Part shown: positions 11,889 through 22,845 of the stretch, piece after piece
How the letters are laid out: the number at the start of each line of letters is the position of its first letter
Numbering within the stretch: position 1 is the stretch's first letter
Assembly (NCBI GenBank): GCA_963693085.1
Contig: OY856410.1
Coordinates: 882,991,335 to 883,055,334 of the forward strand
Source of the DNA: Alisma plantago-aquatica
Taxonomy: Eukaryota > Streptophyta > Magnoliopsida > Alismatales > Alismataceae
Direction of reading: 5' to 3'
DNA length: 64,000 bases
The notes under the pieces: model-generated
The model's input: only the letters and a program-made list of their open reading frames with translations
Database searches by the model: none
Told to the model about the DNA's origin: nothing
Program-made: the position numbers and the translations under genes

Positions 11889-12676
11889 GAATATTTATGT
11901 TGGTAGGCATCTTCGGCTATCTATTTTGGTTTCTCAATGTCTATCCATGCCAGTCTTGTTCAAGCTGAAGCAACCATATAAAATCATTGCCTCGGAGCTT
12001 TCTTTGATTTTGGCTTTTAATGGCTGACTGTAAAAGAAACTATATAAAAACCATCAAAGAAAAATAGACACAGGAAGATCAGGACAAGAACAACATTGAA
12101 GAGCAAATGGAATTGAAAGATAAAAACCACACACACTAATATATCAATGACCAAAGAGGCAACATGCATGATTCTCATTTATTATAGGGATATAGACTAT
12201 ATATTTGTATAATAAGATCTGTATGTAGTATTATATAAGAAGTCTATGTAGGTGGTTGAATGAAACTTTTTCCATTACTTTTTGAAATTTGAAAAACGGG
12301 TCCTTGTGTATGTACATACACTTTTGTCTTTAATTTTTAAAATTATATATTTAATAAGCATACTCATATATACTATAGAAGAAAGTCCGCGGATGGGGCT
12401 GAATGAATTTTTCTCAATTATCTTTTAATATTTACAAATCGGTCCATTTGTACATACACTGCATTTTTGTCTTCAACTTTTAAAATTATATCTTGCATAA
12501 GAAGACTCGCTATACTATATAAGAAAGTTGTAGAGGGTACTGAATATAATTTTCCCCATTGTTTTTTAGAATTATCAACTATCCATGTGTGTGTATATTA
12601 CACTTTTATCTTTATTTTTTAAAAGTATACATTATATAAGAAAACACATGTATACTATATAAGAAAGTTCGCAAAA

Positions 12677-12745
12677 GGGTAGCCCAGGTGGTAAGAGCTC
12701 GGTAAGTCCCAATGAAGGACTCAGGTTTGAACCTCACTAACGGCA
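12677..12745 (+). mobile_element. SINE head fragment (tRNA-like)
   Basis: A short insertion in one array unit carries RNA polymerase III-type boxes: box A tggtaagagctcgg (12689-12702) and box B ggtttgaacct (12724-12734). It aligns with the head of the SINE at 13315-13532 (shared 'CCCAATGAAGG' between the boxes). Sister array units lack it. It has no tail or clear duplication, so it is a truncated copy. It is not a functional tRNA gene, because no cloverleaf acceptor pairing is visible. Confidence 0.55.
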
Positions 12746-13314
12746 CTTTGAATTACAAGTTGATATTTTTTTATTCTAATAAAGAAAATATACATAATGC
12801 CTGCTCTATACATATAAGAAAGCCTAAGGAGGGACTAAATGCAATTTTTGCTATTATTTTTAAGAATTTCAAACTAGTCCATGTGTGTTCACACCGTACT
12901 TTTGTCTTGATTTTTGTATAATTATATATCATATAAGAAGACTCATCTATATTATATAAAAGCTCATTGAGGGAGTGGGTGCAATTTGTCCATTAATTTC
13001 TCCTATTAGAAATGGGTCATTGTGTGTGCGCACTACACTTATCTCTTTAATTTTTAAAATTATAGATTGTATAAGAAGACTCGTCTGTACTATACAAGAA
13101 AGCATGTAGAGGGGTCTGTATGCAATTTTCTCAATTAATTTATAAAATTACAAATTGGTTCATGTGAGTGGACCTACACTCTTGTCTTTAATTTTAAAAA
13201 TTATATAGTATATAAGAAGACTCATCTATACTATACAAGAAATCCCACATAGGGGGTTGAATACAATTTTCTTCATTACTTTTGAATTACAAACTGATCT
13301 ATGTGTATGTATAT

Positions 13315-13532
13315 ATTTTTTTGATAACAAGGAACCCCTCTCGGGATCGACCACTATTGGACCCCACCCAGCCAAGAGTAAACCCCATAACCAACCACGT
13401 ACATGGGGGCACAATGGTGTGCTCAATAACGTGGGGCCTTATTTCACCTCGAGGGTAACGCAGCCAGAGTCGAACCCAGGTCCCTTCATTGGGAATTGCC
13501 AAGCTGCACCACTGGGTTACTCATTCGCCCCA
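13315..13532 (-). mobile_element. tRNA-derived SINE with 14-bp TSD
   Basis: About 218 bp on the minus strand. Box A TGGTGCAGCTTGG lies at plus coordinates 13499-13511 and box B GGGTTCGACTCT at 13466-13477. The body is GC-rich, unlike the AT-rich array around it, and the 3' tail ends in an A run (plus-strand 'attttttt' from about 13314). The direct repeat atgtgtatgtatat at 13301-13314 and 13533-13546 is a perfect target-site duplication. Boxes, tail and duplication together identify a SINE, mobilised by LINE machinery. It interrupts an array unit at the expected position. Confidence 0.88.
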
Positions 13533-13590
13533 ATGTGTATGTATATTACACTTTTGTCTTTAATTTTTAAATCAAAATAAAAGTCTATGG

Positions 13591-14478
13591 GCGGAACGAT
13601 GTGACGCCACACACATCCATGACGAAATTGTGCAACCACAGACAAGTTCAAAATGAGAACCGTGGTCAACAGAGCCATCTTTATGACCTTGGAATCTATG
13701 CAAATTGCCAACAGATTCCCACGATCTACCACTGACAATCACCGACGAACTGCCACAATTAGCTATAGAAAAAATATTTTTTGCATGCATCTCAAGGTGA
13801 TTCCTAGAGTGCCAGAGACAACAGAAAGAAATTCTAATTGCTGATTTGGCAAAATTCAAAATAGACATATAGTGGAAAGTCCATATCACACAAAATATTA
13901 CAATTTGAATCATTGGAACTTCTTCCTTGATAAGGTATAAACGTGTAAACCCTAATCATATAGTGTTGCATTAGATGGTTCATGCTCGAAGGATTCTCAA
14001 TTTTTTTATTCAATGCATCTGCTCCTGAGATTCCTAAAGTAACCCATTAGTATGTGACAAATGAAAAGTTATAACATGACAAATGAAGGAGTGAAGCAGT
14101 GGGAAGAGAGAGAAATATGAAATAGGAGAGAGGAGGGATGTGACAGCATATAACACATTAATATATGACACAAACACATGACACATATGAAAACAAATGG
14201 ATGAGAGAAGTAGTGGAAAGAGAGAGAGAAATAGGAGGGGTGATGAAGGAGGAAAGTATTGACTATAACTTGTTAGTGTATGTAATCAATTTGTTTTCTT
14301 TGGTCCAGAGTCTTGTTATCTTTGGTCTAACATTTTTTTTTACTCTCTCCTCCTTATTTCACTCCTCACTCCCCTCTTCTTGTATTTTCTCTCTCTAAAA
14401 TTAGGATGTGAGTGAAAAATAAAACATCGATACACATTATGACACATGTCAACACAAATGGAGGAGGGAGGTACAAAT
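13591..14478. other. Unassigned, with purine-rich repeats
   Basis: No gene is supported. 14068-14140 and about 14186-14245 are diverged direct copies rich in gaagagagagaaat; 14340-14400 is a pyrimidine-rich, roughly inverted counterpart. This could be a decayed inverted-repeat element, but no clean ends or duplication were found. It ends at the LTR start at 14479. Confidence 0.4.
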
Positions 14479-14666
14479 TTGTAACTTCCCAAAATTTTCA
14501 CTATATAATTTATAGTTCTTAAAAGGGTTCTATAATAAAATTTGAACAATGGAATTGATGGAAATAGACATAATTTGTTTAAATAGTGAAAATGGTATAT
14601 TTCCTATTCCTTTATGCATTAAATAACCTACCATTACCTTAATGAAAATCAACTCTTGATAATGCC

Positions 14667-14669
<3 letters not shown>

Positions 14670-14701
<32 letters not shown>
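14670..14701. repeat. (AT)n microsatellite
   Basis: Run of TA dinucleotides within the LTR of element O. Confidence 0.95.
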
Positions 14702-14704
<3 letters not shown>

Positions 14705-16030
14705 GTATAATATGTATGTATATAAAGATGATGAGTAAGTCCTTGAATAGGTGGAAATTCTTAATCTCGAAATTCAACTCAAGTGACACACTTAATAAAG
14801 GATTCTTCATCTTTTTCATTAAGACAACGAACTATACATTTGTTGAGAAAAAATTTATGAAAACCTAAATCTAACCATTTGGGAAGATTTTAGACCCCTT
14901 AATTTATGTATGGTTCACATTTGAAGTTATTAGGAATTCATTTGACTGCCTAACTTAATTAGATAAGAATAATTATAGTTTTATTTAAATATCATCGATT
15001 TAAATCATTTAAGCTAAGTTTCTTGATTTGATTATTTTTTTCACACATTTTCCTTTCCCATCTTGGATCAGGTGATCGATTTTGAATCTAGGAGTTTGTG
15101 AACTCATTCGATGCTTACGACATGCCTCTCCCACCCGAGTCTAGTCCCAGTTGGACACAGCAGTACCATGCCTTTCCCCGGTCTTGAATTCCCTCTGAGA
15201 CGAGTCCTAGTTTATACCGACATTGCCTCTAGATCTAGCAGATTCCACCGAGCTTCCCCATCCCCATTTTAATGTGTCTTCATTCCCTATCGAGAGAACA
15301 TGCATTCGGGCTTGAACTCCCCTCGCTACCCAAATTCACAGAACCCCCATCCGTCGTTCACACCTATATATATGGGTGAAGACGCCACCGCAGGACCTAG
15401 ACCAATGCTTACCTTCTTCCAATTTAATCTCCTTCCCTACTAAGCACACTAACAAACCCGGTTGTCATCCAGCAACCACTTGCTAGACCCAGCCTCCTCC
15501 CCCTCATTATCTGCAATTGAAGTGATGGTAAGCACCTACGCCACCCTCTTGTGCTTCATGAGTTTGTGGCTTATCAAGTTTTTTCCCCAACTGCTCCACC
15601 TATGAGCACACCTCTTGGACATTTCCAGAGTTTGTTTTCATCATGATCTAATGGTCATATAACCCCAATATGGCATCGAAGAGATCGTATATCCCCCAAG
15701 AATGTTTTCCTGGCCGTTTTACTTACTTGGATGCGCTGTTACAAGCTTTTGGATCTTGAGTCTTCTCCCATGTCTCAGTCCTTCACCAAGGTATTCTAAG
15801 GCCACAAGGGTCCTTTCATGACCAGATTTGTTGCATAGATTCAACAAAGTCTCTTGTTTTTGTTCACCTTGTTTTCACTGTCTATTGTGTTATCTTTCTA
15901 GCTTTGGCTCTTCTAGATATTGTTGGCCATGGGGCCAGTGATGGAGTTGGAACTCCAGTACACGAAAAAGTTTGAGACCTAGCGTATCAACTACATTTTG
16001 GCACAAGGAATCCCTCTATGACTTCCATTT

Positions 16031-16085
16031 TCATTGTTTGATCACGATTCTTGAGTTTCATTGTTTGATCACGATTCTTGAGTTC
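16031..16085. repeat. 27-bp direct duplication
   Basis: 'tcattgtttgatcacgattc' with 'ttgagtt' occurs twice back to back within the LTR of O, consistent with slippage. Confidence 0.85.
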
Positions 16086-17155
16086 CAATCAAGGCATGAA
16101 AACTCCAGTGAGTCCATGACTGCTCGTCAAAGCAGAGATCAAATGAGAAGATGGGCAAGGGTGATTTTACCCCTATGCCTTAGCTGGTTCAAGTAAGGGT
16201 GCTCATGTCTTTTGACCCAAACTCTGGTGCTTTGCCCACGTGGTTAAGTCTGAGTGGGGCTAGGATACGTGCCAAGCTATGACTGAGCAGCCTTAGAGGG
16301 AGGTCCCAACGTTGATTTGGATATTAATGTTTGTGTGGAGTTTCCTTGAGTTCTAATTGGTCAGTAATTTTAAAATTCATAGGAAATAAATGGTCTATTA
16401 GAAAATACCCAAAATATGTTTTGGAAAGGTTTTTCAAGTAGAATATGATTCCACTATTTTCAAACACTAATTCAATCTTCTATGGTCATGTCTTATTAAG
16501 AGACTCCAATTAGGTTTTAGGTAGTATAAATGATGTAATTTCAGGAACTTAGGATTGACTTGAGATCAAATGAACTAAATTAGGACTTACTTTTCTCTAG
16601 GTAAGAAGGTCATCTACTATACATATGTACATTTGTTGAATTGTATGCCATGTATGATTTATGAATTATGCTTTCAATTTCAAGTTCAATGCTCTAATCA
16701 TGTTCATTATATAAATCGCGTAATGATTTCTATATCCCATGTCTTATGGTTATCATGCTCATTAATATTAGGGATTATGATTAATGATTAATGATTAATG
16801 GATTTAAAGTTCAAGTTTCAAAAGGGAGAAACCCTATCATGTTAAGATTAAATTCATGTTCACGATAATGTTAACGTTGAGATAATTGGAATTGAATCAA
16901 TTTTTATATGCTTCTTGAATCATGGACCTCAAGGGGTCATTATGATCATTCATGCCAATTATGGGCTTTTATAACCAAATCTTTGGCATTGGTGCCAATT
17001 ATGGGTTTTCCTAGCATCAAGGACTTTCCTAGAAATCATGTGCTCTTAAGTGGGTGTCATAGAGAGATGTACATATTTACTACTCAATTATTTATGTTAT
17101 AAAATGCATGTACTCAAGAATACTTAAGTCAAATACATGTCAAGATTTTCTCTTA

Positions 17156-17157
<2 letters not shown>

Positions 17158-17197
<40 letters not shown>
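17158..17197. repeat. (AT)n microsatellite
   Basis: About 40 bp of pure TA dinucleotides near the 3' part of the LTR of O. Confidence 0.95.
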
Positions 17198-17199
<2 letters not shown>

Positions 17200-17635
17200 T
17201 TTTCTTGTAATGTGTATACTTCCACTTACTAATGTATGTTTATGTTTTTGCATGGTTTTGGGACGAGATATCCCTAGATTAGGGAGAAAATGAATTTTAA
17301 GTGAGTGCTTCAAAGTAGAAGTTTCAAAAACTTAGCTTGTTATGGTGCCATCTACACCTTAGAAGACCCACTATCAAGTTTCTAAAGAAGATTTATGCCT
17401 TAGATTTACCTTTCATGTATTAGATTCTAGTTCAAATATGAGATAATTTACATTATAAGTTTCATCTTTCAAAGGACATCGCAAGAAATCATATTTCTAA
17501 TTAATTCATGGTGTTTCATTTATCTTATTGCTATCTATATCATGTTTTGCGACATTCCTTCAAGCCGAGTGACCTATTTTATGGACAACATAGGTTTTAA
17601 TTCCACTGGCACATAAGTACTTGGAGGGGTGTTAA

Positions 17636-18593
17636 ATTGATGGTATTAGATCAAATAAGTAGATGGCCACCAGGAAAAAATCAGATTCATATATTCTAAC
17701 CCCAGGTATAGAAGAAGTAAGTGAAAAATATTGGAAATCAAAGTAGAGGTCTAGACATATATGAGACAAAAGTTTAAATAAGGATTAGGGTTATGTGCCT
17801 AGGTTTTTTGGACTTTTATGTTAACTCCAGGATTTGATATACCATGCTCTCTTTTTCCCATGTGCTTTTGGTGTGGGATACATGCCAATGGGGTTTTGTA
17901 GAGAGAATGTTATGTACACTATCATGCTTATCTCTTCCTTTTGAGTGCAGGTGGTATGGGACATGTGCATGGGTAAGGTGGTAACATAAGTGTGATAAGA
18001 CATGCCATCTCTGAATATATGAACGTCTGGCATGTATCTAAAGGCAAAAAAGAAAATAAGAGTCAACATTCAAGTTTGAGACACATAGTCACCTAAACCT
18101 AATCATATACATAGTAAGACCAAGCATGCATAAAAAGGGTAGATAAGTTGACATAGATAAGTAAAAAAATTATGCACATGCTAATAAAGAATGTTTTTTA
18201 CTACTTGATGATTGTGTGTTCGTATTGAACATCATGTATCACTATCATGCTAATGAATTATGGAATTATGAAAATCATGTTTAAGATTATGAAATCATGT
18301 TATGTTGATATCATCCTCTCAATCATAACATGTGAGCCATAACTGGCCTTATGTGTGCCTTAATCGACCTTATGTGAGCCTTAACTGGCCTTATGAGCAC
18401 TGTGGGTGCATTCAATAGAGTGACTATATAAACTCAAATAAATCCAGTCAAATATGAAATCATGTCAAGTTAATCAAGTTCTCATGTAATTATGGTTAAC
18501 CATGAGTTGGTCATATCTTAAGTATGCAAATGAGACGTTAAGTTGATATTAGGATTAAAATACACAGAATATGTAAAACCCTAAGGTGGGTAG
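17636..18593 (+). mobile_element. Interior of element O, non-coding
   Basis: About 0.95 kb between the presumed primer site and the Athila insertion, with no gag or pol similarity. Near 18339-18400 a ~23-bp unit (variants of 'cttaactggccttatgtgag') is repeated three times. Because the region right of the Athila element (34250) is already the extreme 3' end of O, O had an interior of only about 1 kb and no pol. That is the layout of a non-autonomous large-LTR derivative. Confidence 0.4.
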
Positions 18594-20201
18594 TGATAAC
18601 ACTGTACTTTACATACTTTCTATATATATTTTACACCACTTTTAGTATAACTTTAGTTAACTTTTCACATAATTTCTCTATCTTTTTTACTAAAGCCTTA
18701 TTTAAATGATTTCAGGAATCAACACAACTTAGGTCGTGATTCTTGAAGAACCGCGACCGCGATCCCAGAGTACCATAGACCTCGATCACCAGGCAATAAG
18801 AGAAGAGAACACCGCGACCGCGGTTATCTCAAGACCGCGATCACTGATGGGCTCCTGAAGAGACCGCGACCGCGGTTATTCAAAGATTGTGACCGCAGCT
18901 ATAACAAGAATTGTGACCACGGTGATAGGAGGACCGCAACCAAGCTGGACCGTAACCAGAGAGGAATAAGGCAGTGACTACGATCGCGGTATTTCCCTCA
19001 CTTAATAGAAAAATTGTGATCGTGGTTACCACAAAACCGCGATCGCGGTTATTGCCAAGACCATGACCGCAATCTCTCCCCCACTTATCACAAACCGCGA
19101 CCACGGTTATAAGTCAGTGGAGTGTGCCTATAAATAGAGCACCCATTTGTCTTATCAAGACATCAGATCAGGGAGATTAGATCTCGAGGCCACAAAGTGT
19201 TGTTGCATTCCAGACTCGTCTCCGACCATCCGTCTTAGACCTCCAAAGGAAGAAGCTGAGGAGAGAGAAGACTGTTGTTTGCTCCTTCTTTGAGAGGAGA
19301 AGGCCATCCATGCGGTAGATATAGATATGAAGAAGTAGTGTGTAGTATCACATTTCGTCCCTTCCAGATCTATTGTCTCATCCTGAAGTACCCCTTTTCC
19401 CCCTTTGTGGTGTCTTATGGATCTGTCTCTTTGTAACACTGTCATGTTGTCTGTGAACATGAGTGGCTAAACACCTTAACTTGGGTTGGGAGTAGCCACT
19501 AAGGCTCTCCCAACATGTATATTATCTCTTTCTTTTGAATATACATATTCTTATCAAGATTATCTCCATGCACCTGCTTTAATGCTTCACTTGTATGCTT
19601 AGCTACCATCTTGTGATGTTTGATTGATTGATATCTTGAGAGAGTAATATCACTTTTATCTCATGTCAAGGAGTGGTATGAATGCACGAGAGTGTTGTAA
19701 TTCTAAAGCTCTAACCATATGTTTTGTTGTGAGGTTTTTGAGTTGTCATCTCAAAAGAGAGGCTTCTTTTAGACTTAGATCTATCCTCATCTCGAGAGAG
19801 AGTGGAATAAATGCTTTTGATGGTTGCTTGTAATCTTGATATGAGTATGTGAGAGAGAGAGATAGTGTTACATGTTGGTGAGGTGCTTTAGTCGGTGAAC
19901 CCCAACCCGAGTTTTCCCCATAAACTTGTTTACAGTTTGTTTCTTTTGCTTCCTTTTGTTTTACTGTTCTTATTTATGTGCTACCATTCCTTAGGGAACA
20001 TCTCTTTATCCCCTTTTTCGACTGGAGCATAAGAGTGTTTGATTCCGCGTTCTTAACACAACCAACCTTGTCCCTATGTTCGACCCCGATCGCTACATCG
20101 GACTCCATTTATCATTGTGGGGGCCTGAGAGTCGGGTTATCTCTTTAAAAGTCCAACTACTCTGAATCCACTCCTTTTGGACGTGCGATTTAGGCCGGTC
20201 A
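18594..20201 (+). mobile_element. 5' LTR of the Athila-type element
   Basis: 1608 bp, TG...CA. U3 contains an array of CG-rich near-palindromes (see 18752-19110) and then TATAAATA at 19129. The 3' LTR copy is 1592 bp and differs mainly by small indels and many transitions at CG sites, so the insertion is not recent. Confidence 0.92.
18752..19136 (+). promoter_or_regulatory. U3 promoter: CG-palindrome array plus TATA box
   Basis: About ten variants of ACCGCGACCGCGGTT (RACYRCGAYCGCRGTT) recur every 20-60 bp, then TATAAATA at 19129-19136, followed by 'gagcacccatttgtctt'. This is the expected site for an RNA polymerase II start in an LTR. The array is dense in CG, so it is a strong candidate for methylation, and the second LTR shows TG/CA decay at the same sites. 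The same design recurs at 26300-26501. Confidence 0.7.
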
Positions 20202-20230
20202 ACTTTTTGACACCGTTGTCGGGGACAAGG
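20202..20230 (+). promoter_or_regulatory. Primer-binding site of the Athila-type element
   Basis: Directly after the LTR: 'tttgacaccgttgtcgggga'. Athila elements typically have a site close to tggcgccgttgccgggga, complementary to the 3' end of a tRNA (usually given as tRNA-Asp). This copy matches apart from a few transitions. Confidence 0.7.
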
Positions 20231-20446
20231 CAAAACGGTGTTGTTAAGAACCTGAGTCCGCTTGCTATACTCCCGTGCCTCAAGCTTAGCAATAAGCTTG
20301 ACAACACAGTTACTTTAAGTTTGTGTCTGCTAACCTGAGTTTGTGCAGAGTAGTTCATTTGGACCAGTTCGGTTTCCTAACTCAACTGTACGATCTATTC
20401 AGGTACCCAAGAAGAAGAATCTTGATCGACTTTACTCCTTTTCACC

Positions 20447-22262
20447 ATGCCGCCTCATGTGGACGTTAACCTTTCAAGGAACGAGCAGAATGTGAGGATT
20501 GAACAACACCCACCTCCATCAACAACAGATGAAGATAGAGGTGGTCGTTACAATGACGACCATCAGTATCGAGAGCAAGAAGAGTGACATGAAGAGGATG
20601 ATCGTCACCATGAGGAGTGTCATCATCGTCGCAGGCACAGAAGAAACCATAACAACCACGAGCACAATTGCAGGAACAACGATAGTGAAGACGACGAGGA
20701 GGAGGAGAAGACTCTTCGGGAGTTGGCAGCTACAAAAGCCAACAATTCAAGATGTCATGTAATCATCCCAAGGTTCGATGCAGCAAACTTCGAACTGAAG
20801 CCAGCTGTAATCTCTATGATCCAGAACAAAAGCTTTTGAGGGAGTTCAAAGAATGATAACCCTTATCATCATCTCGATGCTTTTAATAATATCTGTGACA
20901 CCGTCAAGATGCGGGGAGTTTTGCAAGAAGTCATTTATTGCAAAGGTTTCATTTTCTCCTTAGAAGACAAGGCGCTATCCTGGTACCTTGGATTACTACA
21001 TCAAGCTTTGAATGGATGGAACGTGTTGGCTGATGCTTTTGTGAACAAGTTCTACCCCATAAAGAAGACTATTCGTAACATGCAGAAGATCACGTCTTTC
21101 ACGCAGAGACCAAGTGAGAATCTACACAAAGCCTGGGAAAGGTATCAGGAGTATCAGAGAGATTTCCCTCGCCATAATTATAAGAAGAGTTTCCTAATAA
21201 CGACATTCTACAATGGTTTAACACCAGATGAGAGAGTTTCACTAAATGCAGCAGTAGGAAGCGACTTCCTTGGTAAAAAGCCCAATAGATCCAAGAAAAT
21301 CACTGAAAATATGGTTGAGTTACAATCTGGGACTGATTATGACAGGACCGACAGAGGGTGTGCCAAAAAGGCCACCAATGAAGGGTCGTCAGTTGAATCA
21401 AAGGCTCTTGAGGTGATCACATCTCACATACAAAAGGTAGCCATTGATGTTCGACAGCTAAAGGAATCAGGAGGAAAGGGAAAGAAGCACGTTGAAAAAA
21501 TGATGAAATGTGTCACTTGTGGCGAAGGTGGGCAGGGAATAGATAACTGCATATACACATGGCCCGAAGAATCAAGTGAAAGCGAGTCTGAGGAGGAGGA
21601 AGCTAAAAATGTCTCTAATGCTAACTTTAAGAGACCGGATCACCCAGGTTTCAGTTATGGCAACAAAGATGCTACGGAGAATTTGCATCAACTGAATAAT
21701 CCACCCAAGCAACCACTAGGTTTTGAGAAGAAAGGCGGATAAGGTATGTACACCAAAACAAGTACTTTCCAGACATACAAAACCAACTATCAAGGTCAAG
21801 GGAAGTATTAAAACTGCCAAGCTGCAAGCACAAGTCAAGGATAAGGACAAGCTCAAGGATAGAGTCAGGCAAGGAACAATAGTCAACCTGACTTAGTGGG
21901 CCAAATATTTGATTTCATCAAGAGACATGACACAATAAACAATCAACTAGCACAAAGTGCACTGTCCAACTCTGGCGTCCTGAATGCGATGCAGGTCTAA
22001 ATGGCAGATATGGAAACACATCAACGCCAGATAGAACAACAACTCGCTCAGTTGGCCGAGCTGGTGAAGAACCCTTCAGGGAAGATACCATCTAACACTG
22101 AGTCTGCCAAGATGGTGGTCCTTAGATCGGGAAGGATGGTAGAGCACCCTGAGGCAACAAGACTTGAAGAACCAGAGCAGAGATTATTACAGAGAAATCA
22201 GCCGGAGGAGAAAACCAACAAGCTCAAGTTAGAGAACCAGAACATGTGGAGGACATATTAGC
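20447..22262 (+). pseudogene. gag (capsid) of the Athila-type element
   Basis: The start at 20447 (MPPHVDVNL) is the first ATG after the primer site in the gag frame. A low-complexity charged N-terminus (D/E/H/R-rich) leads into the Athila capsid core (FELKPAVISM, HLDAFNNICDT, ALSWYLGLL, LHKAWERYQEYQ, TFYNGLTPDERV). A zinc-knuckle-like CVTC...C near 21508-21550 has Q in place of the expected His. The C-terminal stretch (IEQQLAQLAELVKNPSGKIP, then LRSGR) matches the gag-protease linker of the family. In-frame stops include those near 20588, 20839, 21740 and 21998; a frame change near 22255 leads into protease. Non-functional. Confidence 0.85.
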
Positions 22263-22845
22263 TAAAAGGAGTCAATACTCCTCAAGATTGCCATTTCCGT
22301 ATAAACTCATAAAGGCACATCTGAAAAAAAGGTATGAAAAGTTTATGGAGTCAGTGAAAAAGCTCCACCTCGATGTGCCATTTTTGGATGCTTTAGAAGA
22401 AATGCCAACATATGCCAAGTTTTTCAAGGACCTAATCACAAAAAAAAGAGGAGGAAGGATTGAAATAGTGCACCTTGCCAGTATGTCAACTGCTTTTGTA
22501 AAAGAAGAATTACCTACCAAGAAGAAGGACCCTGGAGCCTTTACTATACCTTTTGTTGTACGGGATAACATCGAAAGGAAAGGTCTCACTGAATTGGGAG
22601 CTAGCATCAGTCTTATGCCTTTAAGCCTCACACAACGATTGGGACTCACTGATATGGTCAGGACCAATATGAGGATCGAGTTAACATACTACACATTCAA
22701 AAGGCCCATGGGAGTAGTTGAAGATGTTCCGATTCGCGTGGGAAGGTTTCTCATCCCGTGTGACATTATTGTCATTGACACTATTGAAGACCCTAAATGC
22801 ATATCATCTTCAGACGTCCTTTCTTGGCGACCGGGAGGGCATTGA
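22246..22845 (+). pseudogene. Aspartic protease region of the Athila-type pol
   Basis: The N-terminal part (PFPYKLIKAHLKKRYEKFM... LDALEEMPTYAKF) is the conserved block ahead of Athila protease. The active-site motif reads ELGASISLMPLSL, where the family has DLGAS: the catalytic Asp is Glu in this copy. It continues to VPIRVGRFLIPCDIIVID. The expected next block (RRPFLATGRALIDV) lies in another frame from 22797, so a frameshift falls between about 22780 and 22845. Non-functional. Confidence 0.82.

Larger units (their letters stand above)
9857..12196 (-). mobile_element. Helitron E, inserted in the tandem array
   Basis: The 3' end CTAG is at 9857-9860, with the hairpin region gcacgtgctaaacatgtg (9867-9884) beside it. 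The 5' end on the minus strand reads TCTATATCCCTATAATAAAT from 12196. The flanks are A (9856) and a base aligned to the expected T (now C, 12197). Joining the flanks restores the array unit ('tttttaaaa|ctatatatttgtataa' against 'tttttaaaattatatattgtataa' in sister units). It contains an (AT)n tract at 11136-11161 and a small MITE at 11718-11888. No protein coding is seen. Confidence 0.75.
12197..13590. repeat. Tandem array of ~140-bp units, right part
   Basis: Continuation of the 9078-9856 array after Helitron E. Unit starts lie near 12228, 12370, 12500, 12650, 12803, 12945, 13087 and 13226 (each 'ctatactatataagaaag' or a close variant). Spacing is about 130-150 bp. Two units are interrupted, by the SINE-like pieces at 12677 and 13315. 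The units have no reading frame in common and look non-coding. Confidence 0.75.
14479..17635 (+). mobile_element. 5' LTR of element O (Tekay-like, non-coding)
   Basis: Begins TGTAACTTCCCAAAATTTTC; the same LTR start recurs at 34293 (TGTAACATCTCAAAATTTTC), each followed by 'atataatttatagttctta' or its variant. At 34293 it is preceded by 'aatttcgaggatgaaattta', a sequence typical of the 3' end of plant Tekay/Del chromoviruses. The LTR end is put just before 17640, where 'tggtattagatc' resembles a decayed initiator-Met-tRNA primer site (tggtatcagagc). A TATA-like 'ctatatatatggg' lies at 15363. The end point is uncertain by tens of bases. Confidence 0.5.

Noticed and set aside
12677..12745. Functional tRNA gene
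   Set aside because: Box A and B are present, but acceptor and anticodon stems do not pair and the piece aligns with the nearby SINE head.
13257..13580. Open frame of 107 codons across the SINE
   Set aside because: The frame runs through array unit, SINE and array unit; it is a by-product of the GC-rich SINE body.
13572..13913. 113-codon minus-strand open frame
   Set aside because: No recognisable domain, no start context and no homologous motif; composition unlike a plant gene.
22272..22667. Minus-strand frames over Athila protease (also 27194-27619 and 28008-28454)
   Set aside because: They lie opposite the retrotransposon coding strand and have no domain; antisense shadows.
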